Source: Adenanthera pavonina (taxonomy: Eukaryota > Streptophyta > Magnoliopsida > Fabales > Fabaceae). Taken from it: 64,000 nucleotides of DNA. Each line of letters starts with the position of its first letter. Positions within the stretch are counted from its first letter, which is position 1. This document shows positions 1-11,700 of the stretch, in pieces. The stretch lies in the NCBI GenBank assembly GCA_026686845.1, contig JAIVEN010000020.1:8335501-8399500 (forward strand), written 5' to 3'. The translations under genes and the position numbers were made by a program. The notes under the pieces were generated by a model. It had not been told where the DNA came from. It saw nothing but the letters and a program-made list of their open reading frames with translations, and made no database searches.

Positions 1-913
1 TTTATGCTAAAGACCTAAAGTATTAACTAATTATGATCGGAATGAGCAATAAAAAATTCAATATATATTTTAAATAAGATTATGAGTTTTGCTTCTTTTG
101 CTGTCATCAAAGTAAATGAAACTAACTTCGTCATGTTGTGAGTAAAAGAGGAGTCTTACCCTTGTTTGCACATGTAGTTATAAATCTCTAGTAATAATCA
201 CCTGCCTAACACATGTTTTTCCCATATCGTTTATAATTCTTAAATCTTACTGTACTATTTTATTTTATAGGGGTTGGAAATTTTTCAAGCACTAGAAAGT
301 AAGTTTGAAATAGTTGCAAGGTAATAGTCTTCTTTTCTTGTCAAGTTTGGACTAGTTGGGATAGTTTTAGGTGCTAGAATCTAAATTTTGGAGTGAAAAT
401 AATGTTGCTAGTTGGATTGAGTTGAGTTAAAAAAAAAGTAGCTTATGTTTGTTTATGGATATGAGTTATTACTTATTAACCCCCTAACATTAATATCACT
501 TTCTTGTCTTCTATTGCAGCCGTCTTCTTTTTTAGATTATCACTACATACAAGCATGTTTTAGGTGAAATAAAAGCCACCTTTTTTTCCTACTATTATTA
601 AGGGTAAATATCCTATTAGTTGCTTGAACTTTATATGGATTGTATGGTGCTGTTTTATGTTGTTATTTTCTGTTTAAATAGTTCTATTTTGTGGACTGAT
701 GCTAGATGTTATTTGATGCTTAATTTGTGGATTGATTTTGGATGTGAACTCTAATGTGGTATTTGTGGACTGATGCTGGATGTTTAAGGTTGTTGTTTGA
801 TATTATTTGATGCTTAATTTGTGGCTTGATATTCTACTTTATTTGCTTTTACTCCAACTCTTGCTTTGATTATAATGTGGAGAATTTCTGGTTTAAATAT
901 ATTCTAGTTTGAT
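1..913 (+). other. 5' non-coding part of CACTA-A
   Basis: AT-rich sequence without a supported gene, lying upstream of the first recognisable transposase codon. By position it is leader or intron sequence of CACTA-A. I see no terminal inverted repeat in it, so the element's left end must lie further left. Confidence 0.5.
691..824 (+). repeat. Short direct repeats in CACTA-A leader
   Basis: The string GTGGACTGATGCT(A/G)GATGTT occurs at about 691 and 765, and TTATTTGATGCTTAATTTGT occurs at about 709 and 803. These are two interleaved imperfect direct repeats. No function is evident. They may be a local duplication inside the transposon. Confidence 0.6.
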
Positions 914-1410
914 ATGGCTCCTCCTGAGCATCGTCATTGGATGGACAATAGAGTAGTGGATAGAAAGATCACTAATGAATTCTTTGCGAGGGTAGATGAA
1001 TTTGTTGAGTTTGCAGTGTGGCAAGAGATATTTAGCGTGAAAAGAAGTTGAGATGTCCATGCTTAAAGTGTAAGTGTAAGAAGTTTAAAACACCAAATGA
1101 AATGAAGATGGATTTGTACAAAAGTGGGTTTATGCCTAACTATTATTGTTGGTCTTTCCATGGAGAAGAATGTCCCCAAGTGACTCTAATTGATATCAAC
1201 ATTCACATGGATTCTAATCCATATGAGCAAATGGTTATAGATGCTGTTGGCCCATCATTCAAGAGATTTGATGATATGCCCAAGGATCCTAATCCAAATT
1301 CTGCAAAGTTTTATGACATGCTCCGTGCTTCATAATCTCCATTATGGGATAGGTGTGAGAATCACACAATATTGTCATTGGCAGTAAGATTGTTGAGCAT
1401 CGATGATAAG
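914..1410 (+). pseudogene. CACTA-A transposase N-terminus (transposase-associated domain, start of TNP2)
   Basis: From the ATG at 914 the frame reads MAPPEHRHWMDN, typical of the start of plant CACTA transposases. A frameshift near 1030 moves to the frame with the cysteine motif CPCLKCKCKKF and then CWSFHGEE, as in the transposase-associated domain. It continues with KFYDMLRAS, a stop, and the TNP2 entry LSLAVRLLSI. The family role is binding transposon ends and cutting them in the nucleus. The frame shift, an in-frame stop and the insertion at 1411 make this a dead copy. Domain naming is from recalled family patterns. Confidence 0.8.
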
Positions 1411-2350
1411 TGAACTCTTATGGAACCCGTCCAAAGAACTCATTTTGATGCGTAAGATACCTGGATCTTTGCGAAACAAGGAACACAAAGACTAGATAGT
1501 AAAGAAAAGACCAAAAATGCATAAGAACAGAAGCAAAAGAAAGCCAAAATAAAGAAATAAAATGGATAGATATTGGTCTTGATGAATTAGAACCCAAGAG
1601 AACTAGTCTCTTGAACCCTAATTCCAGTGACGTCACAAGGATTAACCAATTCCTTGATAAGTTATAGTTTATCATAGCACTCAAAGAACACAAGAGAAAC
1701 TCATAAAGGCCTAAAATTTTAATCATTCAAATATGAAAAACGCACATAAAAGATAACCTTAAATAGGCAAGGTAAAATCTAACCTAATAAGCCTAGAAAC
1801 CCTAATTAATTTGGGCTCAAGTAGTCCTAATAGGATTTGGAGACTTTGAACTCAAATAATACTCCTATTGGACCTAGAAAACTAATAAAATAAAGCGCTA
1901 AAATAAAATAATGAAAATTCATAAAAAATAATAAAATAATACCTAAACCCTTATAAACATGCCAACACATTAATGAAATCACATGTTTGGCACATGACAT
2001 GTTTATTTACAAGGTGGGCTATCAAAAAGACTATTATTTGACCAAATGGGCTTTATTACTCAACATAGTTCAGCCCATAATTAATAAAAATGAAATTAAA
2101 AGAAATCAAGCCCACAAATGCCTAAGTCACATGCTCTTTTAGTGAAGCACATGATCTTTCAAGTAATATCCTCTAATGGGCTTATCTTGGATTTGGATCT
2201 CAAACTTGTATTTTGGAGTTAATGATCTCACTTAAACTTGGGCTTTATATTTAGCACTTTGATCAAGTCTTCTAAACTCTCCATGCTTCACTTCAAATTC
2301 TTACAAGTCATGCCTAGCCCTTATTGTATCAATCAAGTTAGACTATAACA
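1411..2350 (-). mobile_element. LTR-like 940-bp insertion inside the CACTA-A transposase
   Basis: This block separates two parts of the TNP2 reading frame. Its ends are TG at 1411 and CA at 2350, as in LTRs. Read on the minus strand it begins TGTTATAGTC and ends AGAGTTCA, with a TATTTAAGG TATA-like site roughly in the middle. Length and layout fit a solo LTR in antisense orientation. I found no matching 5-bp target duplication (ATAAG on the left, TTCTT on the right), so the element could have formed by recombination between copies or the flanks could be altered. No coding capacity was seen. The family is not recognised. Confidence 0.5.
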
Positions 2351-3888
2351 TTCTTGAGGCATGTATGAATGAAATTATCACATTAATGAATGAAATCTTA
2401 CCAGCTAATCATTGTATGCTAGTAAACTTGTACCAAACAAAGAAATTGGTTTCACAACTTGGTTGTGGTTATCAAAAGATTGATTATTGCAGTAATGGAT
2501 ACATGTTGTACTATGGTGATGCAATTAATGATAGAGAATGTCAATTTTGCATGGATGCAAGATTTAGGGATGCAAGGATTAGAAAAGGGAGGTTTAAGGA
2601 GGTCCCAAGGAAACATATGTGGTATTTACCTATTATTCCAAGACTCCAGAGGTTGTTTGCATCTAATACCTTAGCCAAGCATATGCGCTGGCACCATGAA
2701 AATCGTCATGAAGAAGGTGTGTTGTCACATCCTTCAAATAGGAAAGCATGGAAGCATTTTGATCAAACACATCTAGAATTTGCAATAGAGCCGAGAAATG
2801 TTAGGTTAGGGTTATGTGCTGACGGCTTTACACCATTTAGTTTAGTTCAAGGTTGTACTCTTGTTGGCTTGTGATACTTACTCTGTACAATCTTCCACCA
2901 GAGATGTGTATGTGACGTGAATACATGTTCTTGACAATCATAATTCCTAGACCAAATAATCCAAAGAGTAGAATTCATATTTTCTTACAACCTCTAATTG
3001 GTGACTTGAAGTTGCTTTGGGAAGTGGGTGTAGTGACATATGACATTTCATCAAAACAAAATTTCAATTTAAAGGCTGCCCCTTTATAGACTATAAATGG
3101 TTTTCCAGCATATGCCATGTTGAGTGGCTGGCAAACACAAGGAAAGTTGGCATGTCCAATTTGTATGGATCATTCAAAGGCATTTTACTTAACGCATTGG
3201 GGGAAAATGTGCTGGTTCAATTGTCACCATTAGTTCTTTCCTTTAAATCATCAATTTAGATAGAATAAACAAAATTTCAAGAAGAATATTGTAGAGGATT
3301 CGCCTCAACCATCAAGATATTCAGGAGATGATTTGTATGAGCAAATTAGGGGATTTCCTAGAATAATTCAATCACTAACCTACATTTGGAGGGGTATGGT
3401 AAGTATCATAATTGGACTAAACATATTATTTTTTGGGATCTTCCCTATTGGCGTGACTTGCTAAATCCATATAACATAAATGTAATGCATACAGAGGGAA
3501 ATGTATTTCATAATGTGCTTAATACATTGATGAATGTGAAAGGAAAGACAAAAGATGATGACAATGTGAGGTTAGATATAGCCAAGTATTGTAAACAACC
3601 CTCCTTACACTTGGAGAAGTCAGGCAATGGTAAACCAACCAAACCCAAGGCTACATATACATTTAGTATGGAGCAAAAGCGGGCAATGTGCGAATGGGTC
3701 AAAACTTTGAAACTTCCAGATGGGTATGCATCTAACATGGGTCGGCGTGTTGATATGAAAAGTTGCACATTAATTGGAATGAAAAGTCATGATTGTCATG
3801 TTTTCATGGAGAAGCTACTACCAATAGTATGCACTGGTCTGCCTACCCCGATATCTAATGCTTTAATAGAGTTAAGCCAGTTTTTTTG
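2351..3888 (+). pseudogene. CACTA-A TNP2 transposase core
   Basis: Continuation of the TNP2-like transposase. Clear landmarks are MNEIITLMNEILP, the cysteine pair in ECQFCMDARF, WYLPIIPRLQRLF and NVRLGLCADGF. Near 3110 comes the YAMLSGWQTQGKLACPIC-type motif with a second metal-binding-like pattern. Further on are HNWTKHIIFWDLPYWRDLL, MHTEGNVF and MNVKGKTKDD. Several frames must be joined, with stops or shifts near 2872, 3090 and 3230-3390, so no full protein can be made. It lies between the LTR-like insertion and the DUF4218 part of the same gene. Family assignment is firm. Exact exon limits are not. Confidence 0.85.
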
Positions 3889-5191
3889 AGATCTTTGTGC
3901 TCCAACGTTACAAGTTAGTGGTCTCGAAGTAATGGAGCAGAACATTCCTATTATACTGTGCCAACTTGAGAGGATATTTCCCCCAAGTTTTTTTGATGTG
4001 ATGGAGCATTTACCTGGTCATTTGGTGTATAAGGCTATAGTTGGTGGACCTGTACAATACAGATGGATGTATCGATTTGAAAGATTTTTGTACACGTTAA
4101 AGAGAAAGGTAAAAAATAAAGCCCATGTTGAAGGTTCTACTTGCGAAGCATACGTACTTGAAGAAACTTCAACTTTCTGCTCCTATTATTTTGAGACACA
4201 TGTTCAATCAAGAACTCGGAGAGTTCCTCAAAATGATGATGGTAGGGAGCATGATGCTTATCCTCCTATCTCTATCTTCAACTATCCTGGCCAACCTCAT
4301 GGAAGAACATCTCAAAAAGCTTCTTATCTTACAAAGAGTGAGCATAGTGCAATAACATTATATGTTCTTCTCAATTGCCCTGAAGTTAAGCCTTTCCTTA
4401 AGCATTTTGAGGACCTATTTTTGAATTTGTCAAAGGAGGACGTGGAAAAACATATTTCTTCTAAATTTCCTATATGGTTTAAAACTTATGTAAGTTTATC
4501 TTACTTCCTACACTTATTTATATATATACATACATACATATATATATATTGTATCAATGCTAATGTTTTTACTTTGAATAGGTTCTAAACCCTCAAAATG
4601 GGATAACAGATGAATTATTAATTTCTTTAGCTTGGGGTCCTATGAGAGATGTGCAAAGGTTTGATCAATGGACTGTGAATGGCTACAAGTTTCATACAGA
4701 TGCTTGGGCAAAAAGGAGGAAGACCAACAATAGTGGAGTATGTGTCAAAGGCATTGTCCATGGTCAAGTTGAATTATCTTATTATGGTGTGTTGAAGGAC
4801 ATAATACAATTGAAATTCACTGGTAGTCCATTTAAGCGTTTGATGATCTTCAATTGCAAATAGTATGATTATACTAATCGAGGGACAAGAGTTTGTCCTA
4901 GATATGGAATTGTTGAAGTCAATGAGCAAAGGACATACAAGGGGAACGATCCATTTATCTTTGCCCAACAAGCTGAACAAGTTTATTTTACCTTGTATCC
5001 AAAATCAATCCCCAGTAAAAATGATTGGCTTGTTGTTATTAGAACAAAAGCAAGGAATATGATTGATGTTCCTGATAATGATGTTGATGATGATAATGTT
5101 AAAGATGCACCCTTCCAAGATGAAGCTATTTCTCAGCCTCACTTAATTGATTCTCTTGATGATGACCTTGGTGAACATGATCTATGAGATA
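3889..5191 (+). pseudogene. CACTA-A DUF4218 and DUF4216 segments
   Basis: DUF4218 is seen from about 3900: LCQLERIFPPSFFDVMEH, GGPVQYRWMYRFERF and TSTFCSYYF. An AT-rich probable intron at about 4490-4580 (tandem TATATA) follows. DUF4216 follows with VQRFDQWTVNGYKFHT, YYGVLKDIIQL, a stop at 4861-4863, and then PKSIPSKNDWLVV. The frame ends at a TGA at 5184, just before SIRE-A. These two domains are companions of TNP2 in plant CACTA elements and their biochemical role is not established. The SIRE-A insertion cuts the gene after 5191, and the tail resumes at 17125. Confidence 0.82.
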
Positions 5192-5530
5192 TGTTGAATC
5201 CAGAAGTTTTGATGATTCCAAACCAACATCCAAAAACTTGGATTGAAGATATCAAAGGAGATCAAAGTGCTTTAAGTGAAGAATTTGAAGAGTATTTACT
5301 GCTAGATCTTTTATAGGATCTTTAGTTTTTGTTATGGTTGGGTAAAAGATTTTGATTTGAAGAAAAAACGTTTTCAAACCTTGATTTTATGTTAAATCTT
5401 GACTTATTTGAAAAACACCCTCAAACAGACGAAGTTTGAAAGTTTAAACTGAACTGTCATGTTAAAAATTCGAACTTTGCCTTTGAAAATTCAAATTTCG
5501 AGCTAAAACTGAATAAGTCTGAAGAGATGT

Positions 5531-5970
5531 CTCTCTGTCAGACGAATTTTGGTCATCCGAAATTCAAATTTTCATCTAGTCTGAAAGAAGCCTTTTTAGT
5601 GATAGATGAACTTCACAAAGTCAAAATTTGAATTTCAGACAAAATGCAATTTGTGAAAACCAAAGAAATTCGTCTGAAACTATGTTAAAGTTCATCTGAA
5701 ATCAAGAAGAAATTGAGTTTGAAAAATGCTCTCTGACAGACGAACTTTGACTTTGCAACATTCGAATTTTCATATAAGTCTGAAAGGAGCTTCTTTGAGA
5801 TAGACGAATTTCACTCTTTCAAAATTTGAATTTCAGACAAAACACAACTTGAGAAAACAGAAGAAACTCGTCTGAAACAATGTTAAAGTTCAACTGAGAT
5901 CAAGAATAAATTAAGTTTTAAAACTGGTCTCTGACAGACGAATTTCACTCTATCAAAATTCAAATTTCGG
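5531..5970 (+). repeat. 198-bp direct repeats in the SIRE-A U3
   Basis: The marker (C/G)TCTCTG(T/A)CAGACGAA recurs at 5531, 5729 and 5927, a period of 198 bp. The sequence between markers is similar throughout: GTCTGAAAG, AATTTCAGACAAAA, ATTCGTCTGAAAC, TTAAAGTTCA. There are two full units and a partial third, ending about 390 bp upstream of the TATA box. The same layout is present in the 3' LTR (from 15736), the solo LTR at 33255 (markers near 33562, 33758, 33956) and SIRE-B. Position resembles retroviral U3 enhancer repeats. That role is inferred only. Confidence 0.8.
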
Positions 5971-6363
5971 AGAAAGTTATCTACTGTGCCTCTTCAAACG
6001 TTCAATGGACAGACAAATTTTGGGCATCCAAAATTCGAATTTCGAGGGTACTGTAGAAAATTGAAAATACTGTTCACGATTTACAGAAAAACTTCTTGAA
6101 AATTCGTATGTCACATTGTGAAAATATTTTATATGTTTCAAAATTCGAATTTCACTCTATGGACAGACGAACTTCATATTTTAACGTTTGAAGCTTTAAC
6201 CTTCAGTTCCTTCGAAATTTGTCTGTTGACCAACCAAAATTCGAATGTCAGTGTGTTAGAAACATTAAATACGGTTGGTAAACAGATAGTTTTTCAGAGT
6301 AACCATTGGATAACTTCTCCAACGGATAGATTTAGTCTTTAACGGACATTTGAGAACTAAAAA

Positions 6364-6371
6364 TATAAATA
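6364..6371 (+). promoter_or_regulatory. TATA box of SIRE-A 5' LTR
   Basis: TATAAATA followed by TAACATC. The same site is conserved in the 3' LTR (16573-16580) and in the solo LTR (34397-34404), and antisense in the LTRs at 54662-54669 and 57490-57497. Its position in the LTR fits a Pol II promoter, with transcription starting some tens of bases downstream. Confidence 0.7.
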
Positions 6372-6870
6372 TAACATCATTTGAAGTTATGGGTAACGAA
6401 TCAAACTTGTATATACCGATTTTTTGCTGAATCTTCTTCTCAAAAGCTTTTACCCTCTCAACTTCATTATCTGACTTTAACCTTCATATCTACTCTATTC
6501 AAGAGAGTTATACATTTGTAAACAATCTACTCTTCATCTGGAAGAAAGATTTACTTGTGAGGGAAATTCACAAGGGGATTAGGAAAGCACATAGAGAAAG
6601 TGCTTAGAGAGTCTGAGAGAGCTCAGGAACAGAGCATACTCGTGTACTGTGGCATTAGCAAGAAGCCCATTGAAATTCTTGCTGTATAGTGGATAAATCT
6701 CAAGAGTTGTCTTGGGGACTGGACGTAGGTCAAGTGGATAGACCGAACCAGGATAAATCACTGAGTCTTCTTCTCCTTATCCTTACTTATCAGCTTACTC
6801 TGTTTTACTTATTGTTTTCATTACACTGTGATATCTTCACCCACTTCACTTTATGTAGAAAAATTTCAAT

Positions 6871-6899
6871 CTTCCCAATTCACCCCCCCTCTTGGGAAG
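6871..6899 (+). other. C-rich hairpin near the LTR end
   Basis: CTTCCCAA and TTGGGAAG form a perfect 8-bp stem around the 13-base loop TTCACCCCCCCTC. It lies 15 bp before the LTR end. Equivalent hairpins are at 17081-17109 (one C to T change in the stem), 34904-34932, 44041-44069, 54174-54202, and antisense at 56959-56986. A polyC-rich palindromic block here is known for Sireviruses. Its job is not settled. Confidence 0.75.
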
Positions 6900-6916
6900 T
6901 CAGCCTTGCTAACAAG

Positions 6917-6928
6917 TGGTATTAGAGC
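6917..6928 (+). other. Primer binding site of SIRE-A
   Basis: TGGTATTAGAGC, two bases after the LTR, matches the initiator-Met tRNA site TGGTATCAGAGC with one C to T change. It primes minus-strand DNA synthesis in copia elements. The change could weaken priming. Confidence 0.85.
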
Positions 6929-6969
6929 TCGGATTCCCATTCAAAGGATTTTACAGTCCGGGAACAAAG

Positions 6970-8770
6970 ATGGCTGGCTTTGGAGAGAGTATACTTCCTG
7001 AAAGGAATAACACTAACAGACCACCAGGCTTCAGTGGAGAGCATTATGGGTACTGGAAGATAAGGATGCAGATCTACCTCCAATCAATTGATCTTGACAT
7101 CTGGTCAGTTATTGATAAAGGAGATTTCGTCCCAATGGCTTTAACTGAAGATGGAAGATACAAAGAGAAGCTGGAAGCAGAGTGGAATGATGAAGACAGA
7201 AGGAGAGTCCTACTGAATTTCAAAGCAAAGTATTGTTTAGTCAGTGCCCTGAACCAAGATGAATTCTACAGAGTCTCGCAATGCACTACTGCAAAAGGAA
7301 TATGGGATACTCTGCAGATTGCACATGAAGGAACATCTGGAGTCAGGGAGAACAGACTGAACACGTGCATTGGGGAGTATGAAAGCTTCAGAATGGCTGA
7401 AGGAGAAACTGTAAAGGAGCTCCAAAAGAGATTTACTCTCATTGTGAATCAACTGAAGAGCCTGGGAAAGGAATACACTCAGTCTGAGAAAGTAAGAAAG
7501 ATACTCAGAGCTCTCCCTCTGGAATGGCAGCCCAAGGTAACAGCAATAGAAGAAGCCAGAGGAGAATCAATGGCCTCTGTCACAGCTCTCTTCGGCAGCC
7601 TTGAGGAGTATGAAGGAAAAATCAAAGCACTCAAGGAAGCTGGACTGGACAGAAAGAAGAAAGGCCTTGCCCTCAAAGCTGCTGATGAAAAGGAAGAAGA
7701 ATCTGATGAAGGAGATGAGCTGGATGAGGAAACTCTGGCTATGATGGTCAGAAAATTCAGAAGATTCTACAGCAAGAAGAAGAACAAGAGATTCTTCAAG
7801 AAGGGAGTGGTTGGAGAAAGTAAGAAAGAGGCAAAAGAACCTGTGACTTGCTATGAGTGCAAGAAGCAGGGACACATAAAGTGGGACTGCCCCCAATTTC
7901 TCAAGAAGCAAGAAAAAGAAAAGAAAGTTGCTGACAAAGGGAAGAAGAAGAAAGCCTACATCTCATCTATATGGGGCAACAGCTCAGATGAGGAAGAAAA
8001 AGATGAGGATGAGATTGCCAACATTTGTCTGATGGCACTTGCTTCTGAAGAAGCCACACCCTCATGCAGAAGTGATCAGGAAGAAGAGGTATATGAACTT
8101 GAACCTTGCTATTCTGAATTACTAGATGCATTTCATGAGCTTCATGATGAATTCATTAAAGTTGCTACAGAACTGAAATTGGCAAAGAAAAAGATCAAGA
8201 AGCTGGAATCTCAAAGCATAGTTTCTGAAATTGCCTCTTTACCTACTACTGAATCTGTTTGCTGCACTTCATGCAATGAACTTAAGCAAACTAATGATTA
8301 TTTAGTTAAAAGCATGTCTAGGCTCACTAGAGGTAAAGATATGTTGTTTCCCTTGATGTGGAGCCAAAGAATATCACAAGGAAAAGCTGGTCTTGGCTAT
8401 GATCCATATGCTGTCAAGGAAAAGATTAGGAAGAAAAACCAGAATGCATATATGAGACATTTTGTGCATGCTGAGAGCAATAAAGAGAAAAATAATGCAT
8501 CACCTCACATTGAAACATATGACCAACCAAGGCATGCTAGACAAAAGTATTATCTACATTGTTTTCTTCCTACTTCTCAATCTAGCAGTCCTTTCACTAC
8601 CTGTCATTTCTGTAACAAAAAGGGACATATTTCCAGTTCCTGCGCTTTAAAGAAAAAAAGGACTTGGCAGGAAAGTTGAATGGGTTCCCAAAGTTGCATC
8701 TGCATCTAGGGAAAGATCTATTGACCAAAAAGGACCTAAGCAAATTTGGGTACCTAAAAGGAAAACATAA
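6970..8770 (+). pseudogene. gag: SIRE-A gag
   Basis: The likely start is the ATG at 6970 (MAGFGESILPERNN). The frame also opens upstream over the primer site, but SIRE-B shares the 6970 context. A copia Gag region (YWKIRMQIYLQS, then KGIWDTLQIAHEG, LPLEWQPKVTAIEEARGE) is followed by an acidic/lysine-rich stretch. A zinc knuckle CYECKKQGHIKWDC lies near 7850, and a second, CHFCNKKGHISSSC, near 8600. The frame runs to a stop at 8677. Compared with SIRE-B an extra base after the second knuckle shifts the frame, so the last part (WVPK motifs, ending TAA near 8768) is lost. Gag forms the capsid-like particle and the knuckles bind RNA. Confidence 0.9.
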
Positions 8771-8778
8771 ATATTGTT

Positions 8779-11700
8779 TTGCAGGTCTGTCTCAAAGCTA
8801 AGAAAAGCAATAAATGGTATATGGACAGTGCCTGCTCAAGTCGCATGACTGGTGATAAGGAGAAGTTCATCACCCTTAGAGACAAGAAAGGAGGAAAGGT
8901 GACCTTTGGAGGTGATCAATATGGCAAAGTTGTTGGAATTGGCATTGTGGGCAAAAATCCAGAAACATCCATTGAAGAGCTGCTGTTTGTAATTGGCCTC
9001 AACCACAATTTGCTGAGTGTGAGTCAGACCTGTGATAGAAGAAATTGGGTGCTGTTTGACTCAAAGTTTTGCCTGGTCATCAGAAAAAGTGATCACAAAG
9101 TAATCCTAAAAGCTCAAAGGGATGGTAACTGCTATACTATTGATCTTGATGAACTTCCTCCCTTAGATTCTGTATGCTTAATTAGTCAAGATAACGATAG
9201 TTGGTTATGACATAGAAGATTAGATCATGTTAATATAAATCAATTGTCTAAATTAGTTAAAAATGAGCTAACTACTGGCCTGCCAAAAATATCCTTCGAA
9301 AAAGATAAAGAATGTGATGCATGCTTAAAAGGAAAACAAACTAAATCATCTTTTAAATCCAAAAATATAGTCACCACAACTAGACCACTTGGGTTGCTGC
9401 ATATGGACTTAATTAGACCTTCTAGGGTAAAGAGTCTAGGTGGTAATCTGTATGTGCTTGTACTTGTAGATGATTATTCCAGATTTACTTGGACATTGTT
9501 TCTATCCTCTAAAAGTGATACCTTTGATGCATTTGTAACCTTAGCTAAGAAAGTGCAAAATGAGAAAGGTATTTCTATTGTGTCTATCAGGTCAGACCAT
9601 GGAGGAGAATTTGAAAAATACATACTTCCTGGAATACTGCAATGAGCATGGGATTGACCACAACTTCTCAGCACCAAGGACTCCTCAACAAAATGGAGTG
9701 GTAGAAAGGAAGAACAGAACTATTGGAGAGATGGCGAGAGCTATGCTGAATGAGAAGGGACTATCTCAAGTATTTTGGGCTGATGCAGTGAACACAGCAA
9801 GCTACATCATAAATAGAGCCTACATCAGACCTATCCTTGGGAAGACTCCATACGAGCTGTACAAGGGAAGAAAGCCAAATCTGTCCCATCTCCATGTGTT
9901 CAGATGCAAATGCTTCATTCACAACAATGGGAAAGAAAATCTTGGTAAGTTTGATGCCAAATCCGATGAAGGTATATTTCTGGGCTATTCTAGTAGGAGT
10001 AAGGTATATAGAGTTTATAATAAAAGATCAAATGTGGTAGAAGAATCTGTGCATGTGGTTTTCATTGAAAATGAAACTGTTTCAAAACATATTACCAATG
10101 AGGATGATCTTGCTTTCAATTTTGAAAAACTGGGCATTTTTGATAAAAGTATAACTGAATCTCCAAAGATATCTGAATCTGTTAACTTAGAGGAAGATAT
10201 CCAGGAGAAAGTGTTTGATGAAGAAAATAATGAAGACACATCTCAAGAACTCCCTAGAGCTTGGAGATATCAAAGGAATCATCCTGTTGATCAAGTGATA
10301 GGAGATGTTCAAGAGAGAGTCAAAACTAGAAAACAGTTAAGGGATCAAATGCTAAACTGTGCTTTCATTTCTCAAATTAAACCTAAATGTGCTGAAGAAG
10401 CCTTAACTGATAATTACTGGATTTTGGCTATGCAAGATGAACTAAATCAGTTTGAAAGAAATCAAGTTTGGGATTTAGTACCAAGGCCCAAAAATCATCC
10501 TGTTATTGGTACCAAATGAGTTTTCAGAAATAAACTTGATGAATTTGGAACAATAATCAGAAATAAAGCTAGATTGGTTGCTAAAGGGTATAATCAGGAA
10601 GAAGGTATTGATTTTGAAGAAACCTTTGCACCAGTAGCTAGATTAGAAGCAATAAGAATACTACTAGCATATGCATGCATGAAAAACATTTTACTGTATC
10701 AAATGGATGTAAAGAGTGCCTTTCTAAATGGATATACCATGGAAGAGGTTTATGTAGATCAACCTCCAGGTTTTGAGGATTCTACAAAACCAAACCATGT
10801 TTATAAACTAAAGAAAGCTCTTTATGGTTTAAAACAAGCCCATAGAGCATGGTATGAGAGACTGAGCAATTTTCTAAGTGAAAAAGGATTCAATAGAGGC
10901 AAAGTTGACACAACCTTATTTACTAAGGAAGAAAATAAAGATTTACTAATTGTTCAAATTTATGTTGATGATATTATTTTCGGTGCTACTAATGAGGCTC
11001 TTTGCAAGAAATTTTCTGAGTTAATGCAGGGAGAATTCGAGATGTCGATGATGGGTGAACTCAATTTCTTCCTTGGATTGCAAATCAGACAGCGAGATGA
11101 TGGCATCTTCCTCAGCCAATCCAAGTATCTGAAAGAACTGCTAAAGAAGTTTGGAATGGAGAATGCCAAGCCAATGGGAACACCAATGGCTACTGCAACC
11201 AAACTGGACATGGATGAGAATGGGAAGATGTTTCACATTACTCAGTACAGAAGAATGATTGGATCCCTGCTGTACTTAACTGCCAGTAGACCTGACATTA
11301 TGTTCAGTGTTTATATGTGTGCAAGGTTCCAATCATGCCCCAAGAGACCCATGCAACGGCTGTGAAAAGAATTTTCAGATATCTTATTGGAACATCACAG
11401 ATGGGTCTTTGGTATCCAAAAGGCAATGGAGAAGATCTCAAAGGATACACTGATGCTGATTTTACAGGATCCAAAACTGACAGAAAAAGCACAAGTGGAA
11501 CTTGTCAGTTTCTTGGAGGATCCCTGGTCTCATGGTTCAGCAAAAAGCAAAACAGTGTGGTCCTATCCACTGCAGAAGCTGAGTATGTTGCAGCTAGAAG
11601 CTGTTGTGCCCAAGTCATCTAGATGAAGCAGCAGCTTGAGGATCTTGAGGTTAAAATGAGAGAGATACCAATCATGTGTGTCAACCAAAGTACCATAAAT

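Larger units (their letters stand above)
5192..6914 (+). repeat. 5' LTR of SIRE-A
   Basis: Begins TGTTGAATCC and ends GCTAACA, then two bases before the primer site. It holds a U3 with 198-bp direct repeats, a TATA box at 6364 and a C-rich hairpin at 6871-6899. It is dense in the short motifs TTCGTCTG/CAGACGAA and AAATTCGAATTT. It matches the 3' LTR along its whole length. Confidence 0.95.

Noticed and set aside
5400..6300. Heat-shock elements in the SIRE U3, as in ONSEN-type copia elements
   Set aside because: The palindromes are TTCGAA with no two-base gap. The pattern needed is GAANNTTC, which I could not show as an array.
7567..7911. Antisense ORF of 114 codons in gag (also 44737-45081)
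   Set aside because: It mirrors the Lys/Glu-rich gag codons, is conserved only as far as gag is conserved, and has no start context or motif.
8328..8790. Intron from AGAG|GTAAAG to TTTTGCAG at the gag-pol junction
   Set aside because: The donor is in phase 1 and the acceptor in phase 0, so this splice would not join gag to the pol frame, and it would remove the second zinc knuckle.
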